The notes: generated by a model from the sequence alone, not told the origin. 48,677 nucleotides of DNA from Microbacterium sp. (GCA_019510305.1 JAEKKN010000042.1:1-48677); one strand, 5' to 3'; positions 18,798-30,325 are shown, counted from the stretch's first letter. Numbers and translations: made by a program.

Positions 18798-20002
18798 GTC
18801 TGCGTGACCAGCACGGTCCGCTGTTCGGCGAGTACGGCGGGCGGTACATGCCCGAGTCGCTGATCGCGGCCATAGACGAGCTGACCGAGGCGTACGCCGA
18901 GGCGATCGTCGACCCCGGGTTCCGTGCGGAGCTCGCGCATCTCCTGAGCTCCTACGCGGGCCGGCCGTCTCCTCTCACGGAGGTCGCGCGCTTCGCCGAG
19001 CACGCGGGCGGCGCTCGCGTCTTCCTCAAGCGCGAAGACCTCAACCACACGGGTTCGCACAAGATCAACAACGTGCTCGGACAGGCTCTGCTCACCAAGC
19101 GCCTGGGCAAGACACGTGTGATCGCCGAGACCGGCGCCGGTCAGCACGGAGTCGCGACGGCGACGGCGGCTGCGCTGTTCGGCCTCGACTGCACGATCTA
19201 CATGGGTGAAGTCGACACCGAGCGTCAGGCGCTCAACGTCGCCCGCATGCGTCTGCTCGGGGCAGAGGTCGTCGCGGTGACCTCGGGTTCGCGCACCCTC
19301 AAGGACGCGATCAACGACGCCTATCGCGACTGGGTCGCCTCGGTCGAGACGACCAACTACATCTTCGGCACGGCAGCCGGACCTCATCCGTTCCCGGCCA
19401 TGGTTCGCGACTTCCAGAAGATCATCGGCGAAGAGGCTCGTCAGCAGCTTCTCGACGAAGTGGGTCGGCTGCCGGATGCCGTGATCGCCTGCGTGGGCGG
19501 CGGCTCCAACGCGATCGGCATGTTCGACGCCTTCCTCGACGACGAGGACGTCAAGCTCTACGGCGTCGAAGCGGCGGGCGACGGCGTCGACACCGCCAAG
19601 CACGCTGCCTCGATCGAGCGTGGCCGCCCGGGCATCCTGCACGGCGCGAAGACCTACGTGCTGCAGGACGAGGACGGGCAGACGATCGAGTCCCACTCGA
19701 TCTCTGCGGGGCTGGACTATCCGGGCGTGGGTCCTGAGCATTCCTGGCTGGCCGACATCGGCCGCGCCGAGTACATCCCGGCCACAGATGACGAGGCCAT
19801 GCAGGCACTGCGGCTGCTGAGCCGCACCGAGGGGATCATCCCTGCAGTGGAGTCCGCGCACGCCCTGGCCGGCGCGCTGCGCCTCGGCAAGGAGATGGGA
19901 CCCGATGCCGTGCTGGCCGTGTGCCTGTCGGGTCGCGGTGACAAAGACATGGACACGGCGGCGAAGTACTTCAAGCTCTACGACGAAGGAGCCTCCGCAT
20001 GA
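18794..20002 (+). CDS. trpB: Tryptophan synthase, beta chain
   Basis: 402 aa, normal size. A PLP enzyme joining indole (channelled from TrpA) with serine. The PLP lysine is in [10 protein letters not shown] near residue 90, with [11 protein letters not shown] behind it. The PLP phosphate loop is [12 protein letters not shown], and the C-terminal SGRGDKD is intact. The GTG at 18794 has GGAGGT (18785-18790) in front and overlaps the trpC stop (GTGA). It overlaps trpA by 4 nt, as expected for subunits of one complex. Confidence 0.97.
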   Translation: MSLRDQHGPLFGEYGGRYMPESLIAAIDELTEAYAEAIVDPGFRAELAHLLSSYAGRPSPLTEVARFAEHAGGARVFLKREDLNHTGSHKINNVLGQALLTKRLGKTRVIAETGAGQHGVATATAAALFGLDCTIYMGEVDTERQALNVARMRLLGAEVVAVTSGSRTLKDAINDAYRDWVASVETTNYIFGTAAGPHPFPAMVRDFQKIIGEEARQQLLDEVGRLPDAVIACVGGGSNAIGMFDAFLDDEDVKLYGVEAAGDGVDTAKHAASIERGRPGILHGAKTYVLQDEDGQTIESHSISAGLDYPGVGPEHSWLADIGRAEYIPATDDEAMQALRLLSRTEGIIPAVESAHALAGALRLGKEMGPDAVLAVCLSGRGDKDMDTAAKYFKLYDEGASA

Positions 20003-20826
20003 GCGCCGACGTCAGCGTCGGAACCGGCCGCGTGGAAGCGGCGATCCAGAAGGCCGAGGCCGCGGGTCGCAGCGCGTTCGTGGGCTACCTGCCGGTCGGG
20101 TTCCCCGACCTCGAGACGAGCATCCAGGCTGCGATCGCCCTCGCCGAGAACGGTGTGGACATCATCGAGCTCGGTCCGCCGTACAGCGATCCGGTGATGG
20201 ACGGCTCCGTGATCCAGGAGGCCACGACTGCGGCGCTGGCGAACGGCTTCAAGATGAAGGACCTGTTCACGGCCGTGCGCGCGATCTCCGCCGCGACCGA
20301 CGTACCCGTCCTCGTGATGACGTACTGGAACCCCGTGTTCCAGTACGGTGTGGACCGTTACGCCGACGACCTGCTCGCGGCCGGCGGCGCCGGCCTGATC
20401 ACTCCGGACATCACGCCCGAGGTGGCAGGGGAGTGGATCGCCGCAAGTGAGCGCACGGGCCTCGACCGTGTGTTCCTCGCCGCTCCGACATCGACGGATG
20501 CCCGCCTCGACCTCGTGGTCGCGGCGTCCACCGGATTCGTCTACACGGTCTCGACCATGGGTATCACGGGCGAGCGAGCCGAGCTCGACCGAGCCGCGCG
20601 CACCCTCGTCGGGCGTCTGCGCGAGCACGGCGCGAAGCGCGCCTGCGTGGGCATCGGCATCTCCACCGCCGAGCAGATCGCGGGCGTCAGCGAGTACGCT
20701 GACGGCGCGATCGTCGGCACTGCACTCGTCCGCGCTCTCCGCGACGGCGGCATCCCCGCCCTCGCCGAAGTCACCCGCACACTGGCCACCGGCACGTCGT
20801 CGGCGCGCCCCGTACACGAGAACTAG
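19999..20826 (+). CDS. trpA: Tryptophan synthase, alpha chain
   Basis: 275 aa TIM barrel that cleaves indole glycerol phosphate to indole. The catalytic pair sits in [19 protein letters not shown] (Glu and Asp, near residues 55-66), and [10 protein letters not shown] and the phosphate-binding [10 protein letters not shown] follow. The ATG at 19999 overlaps the trpB stop. The gene ends 10 nt before the lgt start. Together with trpC and trpB it forms the only Trp enzymes in the window; trpE, trpG, trpD and trpF are not here. Confidence 0.97.
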   Translation: MSADVSVGTGRVEAAIQKAEAAGRSAFVGYLPVGFPDLETSIQAAIALAENGVDIIELGPPYSDPVMDGSVIQEATTAALANGFKMKDLFTAVRAISAATDVPVLVMTYWNPVFQYGVDRYADDLLAAGGAGLITPDITPEVAGEWIAASERTGLDRVFLAAPTSTDARLDLVVAASTGFVYTVSTMGITGERAELDRAARTLVGRLREHGAKRACVGIGISTAEQIAGVSEYADGAIVGTALVRALRDGGIPALAEVTRTLATGTSSARPVHEN

Positions 20827-20829
20827 AAT
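20824..20829 (+). promoter_or_regulatory. -10 box for a leaderless lgt transcript
   Basis: TAGAAT overlapping the trpA stop, then 7 nt and the lgt ATG. No Shine-Dalgarno lies between. A leaderless lgt mRNA is the simplest reading. Confidence 0.55.
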
Positions 20830-20836
20830 CGCACTC

Positions 20837-21865
20837 ATGTCCCTCGCGCTCCACAGCACCTTCACCGGCGTGCTCGCCAGCATCCCGAGCCCTCCCGTCG
20901 CTTATTTCGACCTGGGCCCGATCCGCATCCACTTCTACGCGCTCTGCATCATCGCGGGCATCATCGCCGCTGTGCTGCTGACGAACAGCCGCCTGACGCG
21001 GCGCGGGGCTGAGCCGTGGGTCGTGATCGACATCTCGATCCTCGCCGTGCCGCTGGCGATCATCACCGCGCGGTTCTACCACGTGTTCACGCACCCGAAC
21101 GACTACTTCGGGGCAGGCCACAACACGTGGAACCCCTTCCAGCCCGGCTCGATCTGGGCCATCTGGGAGGGCGGCATCGCGATCTACGGCGCGCTGATCG
21201 GCGGAGCGATCGGCGCCTGGCTCGGCTGCAAGTGGACCGGCATCCGCTTCTGGACCTTCGCCGACGCCCTCGCGCCCGGCCTGCTGCTCGCGCAGGCGAT
21301 GGGGCGCTTCGGCAACTGGTTCAACCACGAGCTCTTCGGCCTCCCCACCGATCTGCCGTGGGGTCTGGAGATCGAGTCGACGAACTCCGCATTCCCCCCT
21401 GGCCTGCCCGAGGGCACGCTGTTCCACCCCACCTTCCTGTACGAGGTGATCTGGAACGGTCTGGGCGTCATCGTCCTGCTCTGGTTGAGCCGCAAGGCGA
21501 CCGCACTGCAGTGGGGACGCCTGTTCGCGATCTACCTGATCTGGTACAGCGCCGGTCGCATCGTGTGGGAGTCGATCCGCATCGATCCCAGTGAGATCTA
21601 CTTCGGGCTGCGCAGCAACGTGTGGGCCGCGATCCTCGGCGTCGTCGTGGGCCTCGTGATCCTCGTCGTGCAGAGCCGCAGGCACCCCGGCCTCGAGCCG
21701 TCGCCGTACCAGCCGGGTCGCGGCCGGAACGATGTCGACGCTGTTGTAGACTCGCAGAACAATCCCTCTGACTTCGTGGACCTCAGCGAGCCTGATGCCG
21801 AAGAAGTCCCCGCAGGAGCCGCAGCCACAAGCACCGCTCCCACGGAAGCGGAAGGCTCCCGCTAA
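20837..21865 (+). CDS. lgt: Prolipoprotein diacylglyceryl transferase
   Basis: 342 aa polytopic inner-membrane enzyme that adds diacylglycerol to the lipobox cysteine of prolipoproteins. Diagnostic motifs: FYALCIIAGI, GGIAIYGALIGG, and the Lgt signature GRFGNWFNHELFG, followed by HPTFLYEVIWNG and GRIVWESIRID. About seven hydrophobic segments are visible. The cytoplasmic tail of ~65 residues after the last segment is long and acidic, usual for actinobacterial Lgt. The ATG at 20837 fits the -10 box at 20824. It follows trpA as in mycobacteria. Confidence 0.95.
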   Translation: MSLALHSTFTGVLASIPSPPVAYFDLGPIRIHFYALCIIAGIIAAVLLTNSRLTRRGAEPWVVIDISILAVPLAIITARFYHVFTHPNDYFGAGHNTWNPFQPGSIWAIWEGGIAIYGALIGGAIGAWLGCKWTGIRFWTFADALAPGLLLAQAMGRFGNWFNHELFGLPTDLPWGLEIESTNSAFPPGLPEGTLFHPTFLYEVIWNGLGVIVLLWLSRKATALQWGRLFAIYLIWYSAGRIVWESIRIDPSEIYFGLRSNVWAAILGVVVGLVILVVQSRRHPGLEPSPYQPGRGRNDVDAVVDSQNNPSDFVDLSEPDAEEVPAGAAATSTAPTEAEGSR

Positions 21866-21948
21866 GCCGCCGTTCCGTGCGGAACCCCATGCATTCGCCC
21901 GGCCAATGACGTCCCCGGGTCTCCCCGACTGATCTGAGGACGGTTCAG

Positions 21949-24900
21949 GTGTATTTCCAGCCTCCCTACGGCGCATCCGGCGCCTACCCCCCGAAGCAGG
22001 GCATGTACAACCCCGCGTTCGAGAAGGACGCGTGCGGCCTCGCCATGGTCGCGACCCTGCGGGGCGAAGCGGGCCACGACATCATCGCGCTGGCGCTGGA
22101 AGCACTGCGCAACCTCGAGCACCGCGGTGCGATCGGCTCGGATGCCGGTACCGGAGACGGTGCGGGCATCCTCACGCAGATGCCGGATGCCTTCCTGCGG
22201 GCCGTCACGGGCTTCGAGCTGCCGCCGGTCGGCGAGTACGCCGCAGGTCTGGCATTCCTCCCACGCGACTCGAGCCAGCGCCGCCAGCAGAAGGCCGGCA
22301 TCGAGAAGATCGCGAAGGCCGAGGGACTGCGCGTGCTCGGCTGGCGCGAGGTCCCGACGGTGAACGAGCACCTCGGCAAACTCGCCGATGAGGCGCGGCC
22401 CGCCTTCGAGCAGCTCTTCGTGAGCGCCGGGGGAGCGACCCACGCCGATGCTCCGCTCACGGGCATCGCCCTCGACCGCGTCGCCTATCGCCTGCGCAAG
22501 CGCGCCGGTCACGAGCTCGGCGCCTACTTCGTCACGCTGTCCGCGCGCACGCTCGGCTACAAGGGCATGGTCACGACGCTGCAGCTCGAGCCGTTCTACC
22601 CCGACCTTCAGGACGAGCGCTTCGCGAGCGAGCTCGCCGTGGTGCACTCGCGCTACTCCACGAACACCTTCCCGTCGTGGCCGCTCGCTCAGCCTCTTCG
22701 CATGCTCGCGCACAACGGCGAGATCAACACGGTCGGCGGAAACCGCAACTGGATGCGCGCGCGTCAGTCGCAGCTCGAGTCCGAACTTCTCGGCGACATC
22801 GAGCCGCTGCTGCCGATCTGCACCGACGGCGCGAGCGACTCCGCCTCCTTCGACGAGGTGCTCGAGCTGCTGACGCTGACGGGCCGCAGCCTGCCGCACG
22901 CCATCATGATGATGGTTCCCGAGGCCTACGAGAAGCAGTCCGACATCTCGCCCGAGCTGCGCTCGTTCTACGAGTACCACTCGAACCAGATGGAGCCGTG
23001 GGACGGCCCTGCGGCTCTCATCTTCACCGACGGCACGGTAGTGGGAGCGACCCTGGACCGCAACGGTCTGCGTCCCGGCCGCTGGACCGAGACCACCGAC
23101 GGACTCATCGTCATCGGCTCCGAGACCGGTGTGCTCACGTTCGAGCCCGAGCGCATCAAGCGCCGCGGCCGCCTGCAGCCGGGCAAGATGTTCCTCGTCG
23201 ACACGGCGCAGCGCCGGATCATCGATGACGAGGAGATCAAGCACGATCTCGCCACGATGCACCCGTGGCAGGAGTGGCTCGACGCCGGGGCGGTCCGCCT
23301 CGCCGAGCTGCCCGAGCGCGAGCACATCGTGCACCCGCCCGCCTCGATCACGCGTCGTCAGCGCACCTTCGGCTACACCGAGGAGGAGGTGCGGATCCTC
23401 CTGACCCCGATGGGCCAGAACGGCGTCGAGCCTCTCGGCGCGATGGGATCCGACACCCCGATCGCCGTGCTCAGCAAGCGTCCGCGTCTGCTGTTCGACT
23501 ACTTCACGCAGCAGTTCGCGCAGGTGACCAACCCGCCGCTGGACTCGATCCGTGAAGAGGTCGTGACGAGCCTCAAGCTCGGTCTCGGCCCCGAGGGCAA
23601 CCTGCTCACGTGGGGCCCCGAGCACACCCGCACGGTGTCGCTCGACTTCCCGGTGATCGACAACGACGAGCTGTCGAAGATCCGTCACATCGACAAGGCC
23701 CTGCCCGGCCGCTCGAGCGCGACCGTCAAGGGCCTGTATCACTTCGACGTCGGGCCCCAGGCTCTCGCCGAGCGCCTCGACGAGATGTGCGCCGAGGTCG
23801 ACGAGGCCATCGAACGCGGCGCCGAGTTCATCATCCTTTCGGATCGCGACTCCAACAAGGACCTCACGCCGATCCCCTCGCTGCTCATGGTCGCCGCGGT
23901 GCATCATCACCTGATCCGCCGCGAGAACCGCATGAAGGTCGGTCTGATCGTCGAAGCCGGTGACGTGCGCGAGGTGCACCACGTGGCCACGCTGATCGGC
24001 TACGGCGCGTCGGCGGTGAACCCGTATCTCGCGATGGAGACCGTGGAGCACCTCGTGCGCACCGGCTACATCACGGGCATCACGCCGGAGAAGGCCGTCC
24101 GCAATCTCATCTACGCGCTCGGCAAGGGCGTGCTGAAGATCATGTCGAAGATGGGCATCTCGACCGTGTCGTCGTACGCCGGCGCTCAGGTGTTCGAGGC
24201 GATCGGGCTCAGCCAAGAGGTCATCGACGCCTACTTCACGCGCACGGAGTCGAAGCTCGGCGGCATCACGATCGAGGACATCTTCGCCGAGAACCAGGCG
24301 CGTCACGACTACGCCTACCCCGAGGATGCCGCTGCGCGTGCGCATGAGCGTCTCTGGACCGGCGGCGAGTACCAGTGGCGCCGTGACGGCTCTCCGCACC
24401 TGTTCAACCCCGAGACCGTCTTCAAGCTGCAGCACTCGACGCGCGAACGCCGCTACGACATCTTCCGCGAGTACACGAAGATGGTCGACGACCAGGCGTC
24501 TGAGCTGAAGACTCTCCGCGGTCTTTTCACGTTGCGCACGGGGCACCGCAAGCCGGTGCCGCTCAGCGAGGTCGAGCCGGTCTCCGAGATCGTCAAGCGG
24601 TTCTCCACCGGAGCGATGAGCTACGGCTCGATCTCCAAGGAGGCGCACGAGACCCTCGCGATCGCGATGAACCGGATCGGCGGGAAGTCGAACACCGGTG
24701 AGGGTGGAGAAGACGCCGACCGACTGGTCGATCCCGAGCGTCGCAGCGCGATCAAGCAGGTCGCCTCGGGCCGCTTCGGCGTCACCAGCCAGTATCTGAC
24801 CGAGTCGGATGACATCCAGATCAAGCTGGCGCAGGGCGCCAAGCCCGGTGAGGGCGGACAGCTGCCTCCTCAGAAGGTGTATCCGTGGGTCGCGCGCACA

Positions 24901-26526
24901 CGCGGCGGCACTCCTGGTGTCGGGCTCATCTCGCCGCCTCCTCACCATGACATCTATTCGATCGAAGACCTCAAGCAGCTCATCTTCGATCTGAAGCGAG
25001 CCAACCCCGAGGCGCGGATCCACACCAAGCTGGTCAGTCAGTCGGGTATCGGCGCGGTCTCGGCGGGAGTCGCCAAGGCCCTCAGCGACGTCATCCTGGT
25101 CTCCGGCCACGACGGCGGAACGGGCGCGAGCCCGCTGAACTCGTTGAAGCACGCCGGCACCCCGTGGGAGCTCGGCCTCGCCGAGACGCAGCAGACGCTC
25201 ATGCTCAACGGCATGCGCGACCGCGTCGTGGTGCAGGTCGACGGCCAGCTCAAGACCGGCCGTGACGTCGTGATCGGCGCCCTGTTGGGGGCGGAGGAGT
25301 TCGGCTTCGCCACAGCTCCGCTCGTCGTCAGCGGCTGCATCATGATGCGTGTCTGCCATCTCGACACCTGCCCTGTCGGCGTCGCCACGCAGAACCCGGT
25401 CCTGCGCGAGCGCTTCACGGGCAAGCCCGAGTTCGTCGTGAACTTCATGGAGTTCATCGCCGAGGAAGTCCGCGAGATCCTCGCCGAGCTGGGCTTCCGC
25501 TCGATCGACGAGATCGTCGGACGCGCCGAGCTGCTCGGCGTCGACGCGGCCGTCGAGCACTGGAAGTCCGAAGGACTCGACCTCACGCCGATCCTCGAGG
25601 GCCCCGCCTTCCCGGCGGGAGAGCCTCGCCGCAGCGGCCGCGCGCAGGACCACGAGCTCGAGAAGCACTTCGACGTGCAGCTCATCGACATCGCGAAGGA
25701 TGCTCTGCTGAACGGCGAGCACGTCGTGATCGAGCTGCCGATCGCGAACACCGAGCGCGCCGTCGGGACCATGCTCGGTCACCAGGTGACCGCACGCCAC
25801 GGTGCCGCCGGTCTTCCGCGCGAGACGATCGACGTGACCCTGCACGGCACCGCCGGGCAGTCCCTCGGCGCCTTCATGCCGTCGGGCATCGTGCTGCGTC
25901 TGGAGGGCGACGCGAACGACTACGTCGGCAAGGGGCTCTCCGGCGGCGACATCACGATCCGCCCGCCACGCGGCTCGTCGATCGCACCGCACGAGAACGT
26001 CATCGCCGGCAACGTCATCGGCTATGGCGCGACGTCGGGCTCGATGTTCCTCTCCGGCGTCGTCGGCGAACGGTTCCTCGTGCGCAACTCGGGCGCCACG
26101 GCGGTCGTCGAGGGCGTGGGCGACCATGCGCTCGAGTACATGACCGGCGGCGTCGCGGTGATCCTCGGTCCGACGGGACGCAACTTCGGCGCCGGCATGT
26201 CCGGGGGAGTGGCCTACGTCCGTTCGCTCGACACGGCCAAGATCAACGCCCAGTCGCTCGGCAGCGGTGAGCTTCTGCTCATGCCGCTGGACCGTGCAGA
26301 CCTGGAGGTCCTGCGCGGGCTCGTCTCCGAGCACGTGGAGCGCACGGCGTCTCCGCTCGGCTCTGAGATCCTCGCGGACTTCGAGAAGATCGCATCCGAG
26401 TTCGTGAAGGTCCTCCCGCGTGACTATGCCGCCGTGCGCAGCATGCGCGAGGAAGCAGTGGCCGAGGGGATCGACCCCGACGGCGATATCGTCTGGAACC
26501 GCATCCTGGAGGTGACCGGTGGCTGA
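21949..26526 (+). CDS. gltB: Glutamate synthase (NADPH), large subunit
   Basis: 1525 aa, full length. It makes glutamate from 2-oxoglutarate and glutamine-derived ammonia. The N-terminal class II amidotransferase has the nucleophile Cys29 in [10 protein letters not shown], exposed after removal of a short propeptide. The FMN domain (residues ~800-1150) holds [12 protein letters not shown] and [15 protein letters not shown], and the [3Fe-4S] cysteines are in [15 protein letters not shown]. The C-terminal GXGXG repeat domain follows ([24 protein letters not shown]). The GTG at 21949 has GAGGA 8 nt before. ATG 22003 would leave too short a propeptide. Confidence 0.96.
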   Translation: MYFQPPYGASGAYPPKQGMYNPAFEKDACGLAMVATLRGEAGHDIIALALEALRNLEHRGAIGSDAGTGDGAGILTQMPDAFLRAVTGFELPPVGEYAAGLAFLPRDSSQRRQQKAGIEKIAKAEGLRVLGWREVPTVNEHLGKLADEARPAFEQLFVSAGGATHADAPLTGIALDRVAYRLRKRAGHELGAYFVTLSARTLGYKGMVTTLQLEPFYPDLQDERFASELAVVHSRYSTNTFPSWPLAQPLRMLAHNGEINTVGGNRNWMRARQSQLESELLGDIEPLLPICTDGASDSASFDEVLELLTLTGRSLPHAIMMMVPEAYEKQSDISPELRSFYEYHSNQMEPWDGPAALIFTDGTVVGATLDRNGLRPGRWTETTDGLIVIGSETGVLTFEPERIKRRGRLQPGKMFLVDTAQRRIIDDEEIKHDLATMHPWQEWLDAGAVRLAELPEREHIVHPPASITRRQRTFGYTEEEVRILLTPMGQNGVEPLGAMGSDTPIAVLSKRPRLLFDYFTQQFAQVTNPPLDSIREEVVTSLKLGLGPEGNLLTWGPEHTRTVSLDFPVIDNDELSKIRHIDKALPGRSSATVKGLYHFDVGPQALAERLDEMCAEVDEAIERGAEFIILSDRDSNKDLTPIPSLLMVAAVHHHLIRRENRMKVGLIVEAGDVREVHHVATLIGYGASAVNPYLAMETVEHLVRTGYITGITPEKAVRNLIYALGKGVLKIMSKMGISTVSSYAGAQVFEAIGLSQEVIDAYFTRTESKLGGITIEDIFAENQARHDYAYPEDAAARAHERLWTGGEYQWRRDGSPHLFNPETVFKLQHSTRERRYDIFREYTKMVDDQASELKTLRGLFTLRTGHRKPVPLSEVEPVSEIVKRFSTGAMSYGSISKEAHETLAIAMNRIGGKSNTGEGGEDADRLVDPERRSAIKQVASGRFGVTSQYLTESDDIQIKLAQGAKPGEGGQLPPQKVYPWVARTRGGTPGVGLISPPPHHDIYSIEDLKQLIFDLKRANPEARIHTKLVSQSGIGAVSAGVAKALSDVILVSGHDGGTGASPLNSLKHAGTPWELGLAETQQTLMLNGMRDRVVVQVDGQLKTGRDVVIGALLGAEEFGFATAPLVVSGCIMMRVCHLDTCPVGVATQNPVLRERFTGKPEFVVNFMEFIAEEVREILAELGFRSIDEIVGRAELLGVDAAVEHWKSEGLDLTPILEGPAFPAGEPRRSGRAQDHELEKHFDVQLIDIAKDALLNGEHVVIELPIANTERAVGTMLGHQVTARHGAAGLPRETIDVTLHGTAGQSLGAFMPSGIVLRLEGDANDYVGKGLSGGDITIRPPRGSSIAPHENVIAGNVIGYGATSGSMFLSGVVGERFLVRNSGATAVVEGVGDHALEYMTGGVAVILGPTGRNFGAGMSGGVAYVRSLDTAKINAQSLGSGELLLMPLDRADLEVLRGLVSEHVERTASPLGSEILADFEKIASEFVKVLPRDYAAVRSMREEAVAEGIDPDGDIVWNRILEVTGG

Positions 26527-27985
26527 TCCCAAAGGTTTTCTGAAGGTCACCGAGCGCGAGCTTCCCGCCCGCCGCCCGGTCCCCGTGCGCATCCTCGACT
26601 GGAAGGAGGTGTACGAGCCCGGTGACCAGGCCGTGCTCCGCCGCCAGGCGAGTCGCTGCATGGACTGCGGTGTGCCGTTCTGTCACCAGGGATGCCCGCT
26701 CGGCAACCTGATCCCGGAGTGGAACGACCTCACCTGGCGCGGCGAAGGCCGGGCCGCGATCGATCGACTCCACGCGACCAACAACTTCCCGGAGTTCACG
26801 GGTCGGCTGTGCCCTGCGCCCTGCGAGAGCGCCTGCGTTCTGGGCATCAACCAGCCCGCGGTGACGATCAAGCAGATCGAGGTCTCGATCATCGACGAGG
26901 CGTTCAGCAAGGGCTGGGTCGAGGCGCAGCCGCCTGCTCGTCTGACGGGCAAGACCGTCGCGGTGGTCGGTTCGGGACCTGCAGGTCTCGCAGCCGCGCA
27001 GCAGCTGACGCGCGCCGGCCACACGGTCGCGGTCTTCGAGCGCGACGATCGCATCGGCGGCCTGATCCGCTACGGCATCCCTGACTTCAAGATGGAGAAG
27101 TCGCAGCTCGAGGCACGCCTGCGTCAGATGCAGGAGGAGGGCACCCGCTTCCGTGCGGGAGTCGAGATCGGCAAGGACATCAGCTGGGCCGACCTCCGCG
27201 CCCGGTACGACGCCGTCGTGGTCGCCACCGGTTCGACCGTGCCCCGTGACCTGGCGATCCCGGGCCGCGATCTCGACGGTGTGCACTTCGCGATGGAGTA
27301 CCTCGTGGAGTCGAACCATGCGGTCGCCGGCGACAAGGTCCCCGAGCAGATCACCGCCGAGGGCAAGCACGTCATCGTGATCGGCGGCGGCGACACCGGC
27401 GCCGACTGCATCGGCACCGCGCACCGTCAGGGCGCCCTGAGCGTCACGAACCTGGCGATCGGCAAGCAGCCGGGCGCTGAGCGCCCCGGTCACCAGCCGT
27501 GGCCCATGATGCCGACCGTCTTCGAGGTGTCGTCCGCGCACGAGGAGGGCGGTGAGCGCATGTACCTCGCGTCGACCGTCGAGTTCCTCTCGAACGAGGT
27601 CGGCGAGGTCCGCGCCCTTCGCGTGGCCGAGACCGAGTACATCGACGGACGTCGCGTGCCCAAGAGCGGCACCGAGCGCGAGATCCCCGCTGATCTCGTT
27701 CTGATCGCGATGGGGTTCACCGGTCCCGAGCAGGACGGCTTCTCCGACGACGTGCGCCCTCAGTTCACCGACCGCGGCAACTTCCAGCGCGACTCGTCGT
27801 ACCAGTCGACCATTCCCGGCGTCTTCGTGGCCGGCGATGCCGGCCGCGGTCAGTCGCTGATCGTGTGGGCCATCGCGGAAGGTCGGGCCGCTGCAGCGAA
27901 TGTCGATCGGTTCCTGATGGGCGAGACCGTCCTCCCCGAGCCGGTGCGCCCGACCGATGTCGCGATCGGGCTTCAGCCCGCGTAG
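26519..27985 (+). CDS. gltD: Glutamate synthase, small subunit
   Basis: 488 aa. It passes electrons from NADPH through FAD and [4Fe-4S] clusters to GltB. Cysteine clusters: [14 protein letters not shown] near residue 41 and [12 protein letters not shown] near 98. The FAD loop is [13 protein letters not shown] near 150 and the NADPH loop is [11 protein letters not shown] near 291. The C-terminal [17 protein letters not shown] is the second FAD motif. The GTG at 26519 overlaps gltB by 8 nt and has GGAGGT within the gltB end, so the two are coupled for 1:1 assembly. Confidence 0.97.
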   Translation: MADPKGFLKVTERELPARRPVPVRILDWKEVYEPGDQAVLRRQASRCMDCGVPFCHQGCPLGNLIPEWNDLTWRGEGRAAIDRLHATNNFPEFTGRLCPAPCESACVLGINQPAVTIKQIEVSIIDEAFSKGWVEAQPPARLTGKTVAVVGSGPAGLAAAQQLTRAGHTVAVFERDDRIGGLIRYGIPDFKMEKSQLEARLRQMQEEGTRFRAGVEIGKDISWADLRARYDAVVVATGSTVPRDLAIPGRDLDGVHFAMEYLVESNHAVAGDKVPEQITAEGKHVIVIGGGDTGADCIGTAHRQGALSVTNLAIGKQPGAERPGHQPWPMMPTVFEVSSAHEEGGERMYLASTVEFLSNEVGEVRALRVAETEYIDGRRVPKSGTEREIPADLVLIAMGFTGPEQDGFSDDVRPQFTDRGNFQRDSSYQSTIPGVFVAGDAGRGQSLIVWAIAEGRAAAANVDRFLMGETVLPEPVRPTDVAIGLQPA

Positions 27986-27988
27986 GCT
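27983..27988 (+). promoter_or_regulatory. Possible -10 box for pyk
   Basis: TAGGCT begins with the TAG stop of gltD and lies 51 nt before the pyk start codon, right after a small CGGGC-TTCA-GCCCG hairpin (27967-27980). No clear -35. It would give pyk a leader of about 45 nt containing its GGAGA. Confidence 0.35.
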
Positions 27989-28039
27989 GAGCCCGGCATC
28001 GTCGCCTGATTTCTATCCCCCTCTACCCTGGAGAATCTG

Positions 28040-29488
28040 TTGAGACGCGCGAAAATCGTCGCCACCCTGGGCCCCGCAACGTCCACGTATGAAACCGTGC
28101 GAGCCATCATCGAAGCGGGGGTCGACGTCGCCCGGCTGAACCTCAGCCACGGTGACTACTCCGTGCACGAGAACAACTACGCGAACGTCCGCCGCGCGGC
28201 CGACGACGCCGGCAGGGCCGTTGCGGTCCTCGTCGACCTGCAGGGCCCGAAGATCCGCCTCGGCCGGTTCGAGAACGGCCCCTACGAGCTCCAGGCCGGT
28301 GACATCTTCAAGATCACCACAGAAGACATCATCGGCAACAAGGACATCTGCGGCACGACCTTCAAGGGCCTGCCTCAGGATGTCAAGCCCGGCGACTTCC
28401 TGCTCATCGACGACGGCAAGGTGCGGGTGGAGGTCGTCGAGACCGACGGCGTCACCGTCACCACCAAGGTCATCGTCGCCGGTGCCGTGTCGAACAACAA
28501 GGGCATCAACCTGCCCGGCGTCGCCGTCAACGTCCCCGCCCTGAGCGAAAAGGACGAGGACGACCTGCGCTGGGGCCTTCGCACCGGTGCCGACCTCATC
28601 GCGCTCTCGTTCGTTCGCAACGCCTCGGACGTCGACCGCGTGCACGAGATCATGGCCGAAGAGGGCGTCAAGGTGCCCGTCATCGCGAAGATCGAGAAGC
28701 CGCAGGCAGTGGACGCGCTCGAGGGCATCGTCGACGCCTTCGACGGCATCATGGTCGCCCGTGGCGACCTCGGCGTCGAGCTTCCTCTCGAGGCCGTCCC
28801 GATCGTGCAGAAGCGCGCAGTCGAGCTGGCCCGTCGTATGGCCAAGCCTGTCATCGTCGCGACCCAGATGCTCGAGTCGATGATCAGCAGCCCGGTGCCG
28901 ACCCGCGCAGAGACCTCCGACGTCGCGAACGCGGTGCTCGACGGCGCCGACGCGGTCATGCTCTCGGGCGAGACCAGCGTGGGCGACTACCCGGTCATCG
29001 TGGTTGAGACAATGGCTCGCATCATCGAGTCGACCGAGGAGCACGGCCTCGAGCGCATCCCCCCGCTCAACACGAAGCCGCGCACGCAGGGTGGAGCGAT
29101 CACTCTCGCCGCCCTCGAGGTCGCCGAGTTCGTCGACGCGAAGTTCCTCTGCGTCTTCACGCAGTCGGGCGACTCCGCCCGCCGCCTGTCGCGTCTGCGC
29201 TCGCGCATCCCGATGCTCGCCTTCACTCCGGAGCCCGACATCCGCCGTCGCATGGCGCTGACGTGGGGCATCACGTCCACGCTGGTCGACGTCGTGCAGC
29301 ACACCGACGCGATGTACCACCAGGTCGACGAGCACCTCCTCGGCAACGGCCTCGCCGAAGAAGGGGACAAGGTCGTCGTGATCTCCGGTTCCCCTCCCGG
29401 CATCATCGGCTCGACGAACGACCTCCGCGTCCACAAGGTCGGCGACACCATCCGCGGTGCCGCGCCGATCTACAAGGCCGGAATCTGA
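28040..29488 (+). CDS. pyk: Pyruvate kinase
   Basis: 482 aa. It makes pyruvate and ATP from PEP in glycolysis. Conserved blocks: RRAKIVATLGPAT at the N-terminus, LVDLQGPKIRLG, the active-site IAKIEKPQAVDALEGI with the catalytic lysine, GIMVARGDLGVELP, and TQMLESMISSPVPTRAE. The C-terminal allosteric domain is complete. The start is a TTG at 28040, the only codon that gives the family N-terminus, with GGAGA 6 nt upstream. A GC-rich hairpin ends the gene. Confidence 0.95.
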   Translation: MRRAKIVATLGPATSTYETVRAIIEAGVDVARLNLSHGDYSVHENNYANVRRAADDAGRAVAVLVDLQGPKIRLGRFENGPYELQAGDIFKITTEDIIGNKDICGTTFKGLPQDVKPGDFLLIDDGKVRVEVVETDGVTVTTKVIVAGAVSNNKGINLPGVAVNVPALSEKDEDDLRWGLRTGADLIALSFVRNASDVDRVHEIMAEEGVKVPVIAKIEKPQAVDALEGIVDAFDGIMVARGDLGVELPLEAVPIVQKRAVELARRMAKPVIVATQMLESMISSPVPTRAETSDVANAVLDGADAVMLSGETSVGDYPVIVVETMARIIESTEEHGLERIPPLNTKPRTQGGAITLAALEVAEFVDAKFLCVFTQSGDSARRLSRLRSRIPMLAFTPEPDIRRRMALTWGITSTLVDVVQHTDAMYHQVDEHLLGNGLAEEGDKVVVISGSPPGIIGSTNDLRVHKVGDTIRGAAPIYKAGI

Positions 29489-29502
29489 CGTCACGGATTC
29501 GA

Positions 29503-29534
29503 GGGGGCGGGGCTTCGGTCCCCCCCCCCCCTTT
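29503..29534 (+). terminator. GC-rich hairpin with a 12-C run after pyk
   Basis: GGGGGCGGGG (29503-29512), loop CTTCGGT, then an unbroken run of 12 C (29520-29531) followed by TTT. It folds into a strong stem with UUCG-type loop and a short U-tract, 15 nt after the pyk stop, and insulates the hydrolase genes. Confidence 0.7.
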
Positions 29535-29548
29535 CGTCGTCCCCGCGA

Positions 29549-29554
29549 TAGGTT
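29549..29554 (+). promoter_or_regulatory. -10 box for a leaderless hydrolase transcript
   Basis: TAGGTT followed by 6 nt (gcagtc) and the ATG at 29561. No ribosome binding site lies between. The same geometry is seen at lgt, polA and others. Confidence 0.55.
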
Positions 29555-29560
29555 GCAGTC

Positions 29561-30325
29561 ATGGCTGCACACGGACGCCGCCTCGACATCGGCGGTCTCG
29601 CATTCCGGGCGATCGAGAGTCCGCGCCCCGAGGGTTCGACGGCGCCCGCGGCTGTGCTGATTCACGGCATCGGGGCGTCGCATCGCTACCTGGCGCGTCT
29701 GCACGAAGCGCTCAACGCCGACACCGCCGTCGTGTCGATCGATCTGCCCGGATTCGGCGGCCTGCCCAAGCCGGCCGCCGACATCGGCATTCCGCAGATG
29801 TCGGCCGCACTGGGCGAGGTCATCGCCGCGCTGGGTCATGAGCAGGTCGTGCTCGTCGGGCACTCGATGGGCGCGCAGTGGGCGATCGAGACGGCAGTGC
29901 AGCGCCCCGAGCGGGTGAGCCTGGTCGTCGCGATCGGCCCGGTCGCCGATGACAGACACCGCACGCCGTTATCCCAAGCGAGGGCTCTCGCACTCGACAC
30001 GCTGGGGGAGACGCCGTCGATCAACTCGATCGTGTTCACCGACTACCTCCGCTGCGGCGTGCCCTGGTATCTCACTCAACTGCGGCACATGCTGGCGTAT
30101 CGGACGGAGGACAAGGCTGCCGCGCTCATGACGCCGCTGCTCGTGATGCGAGGAGCACGCGATCCCGTGGCCGGGCGCGACTGGTGCCGGCGCATCGCAG
30201 CCCGCACTCCGGTCGCGCGCTTCGTGGAGATTCCTGGAGGACACCATGTCGTGCAGCAGTCCTCTCCGAGAGCCGTGGCATCCGCGATCCTCTTCCACGC
30301 GACGCGCCTCTGGTCGCGCCGATGA
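29561..30325 (+). CDS. Alpha/beta hydrolase
   Basis: 254 aa, a typical alpha/beta hydrolase fold. The oxyanion-hole strand reads AVLIHGIGASHRY near residue 31, the nucleophile elbow is GHSMGA (Ser near residue 107), and the triad Asp and His lie in RGARDPVAG and GGHHVVQ. No signal peptide, so probably cytosolic. Substrate cannot be told from sequence; esterase, lipase-like or C-C hydrolase are all possible. The ATG at 29561 agrees with the leaderless promoter. It overlaps the next hydrolase by 4 nt, so the two are co-translated. Confidence 0.9.
   Translation: MAAHGRRLDIGGLAFRAIESPRPEGSTAPAAVLIHGIGASHRYLARLHEALNADTAVVSIDLPGFGGLPKPAADIGIPQMSAALGEVIAALGHEQVVLVGHSMGAQWAIETAVQRPERVSLVVAIGPVADDRHRTPLSQARALALDTLGETPSINSIVFTDYLRCGVPWYLTQLRHMLAYRTEDKAAALMTPLLVMRGARDPVAGRDWCRRIAARTPVARFVEIPGGHHVVQQSSPRAVASAILFHATRLWSRR

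Noticed and set aside
21866..21948. A possible riboswitch in front of gltB
   Set aside because: I looked for conserved stems or glutamine or glycine riboswitch patterns. Only a short CCGTTCCGTGCGGAA hairpin is visible, too little to support a call.
21862..26661. A 1599-aa open frame on the minus strand opposite gltB
   Set aside because: Shadow of high-GC codon use. Its translation is rich in Arg, Asp, His and Val with no domain, while gltB on the plus strand has all expected motifs.
28013..29959. A 648-aa minus-strand frame opposite pyk
   Set aside because: Shadow frame. pyk is complete on the other strand and the frame also runs across the pyk terminator.
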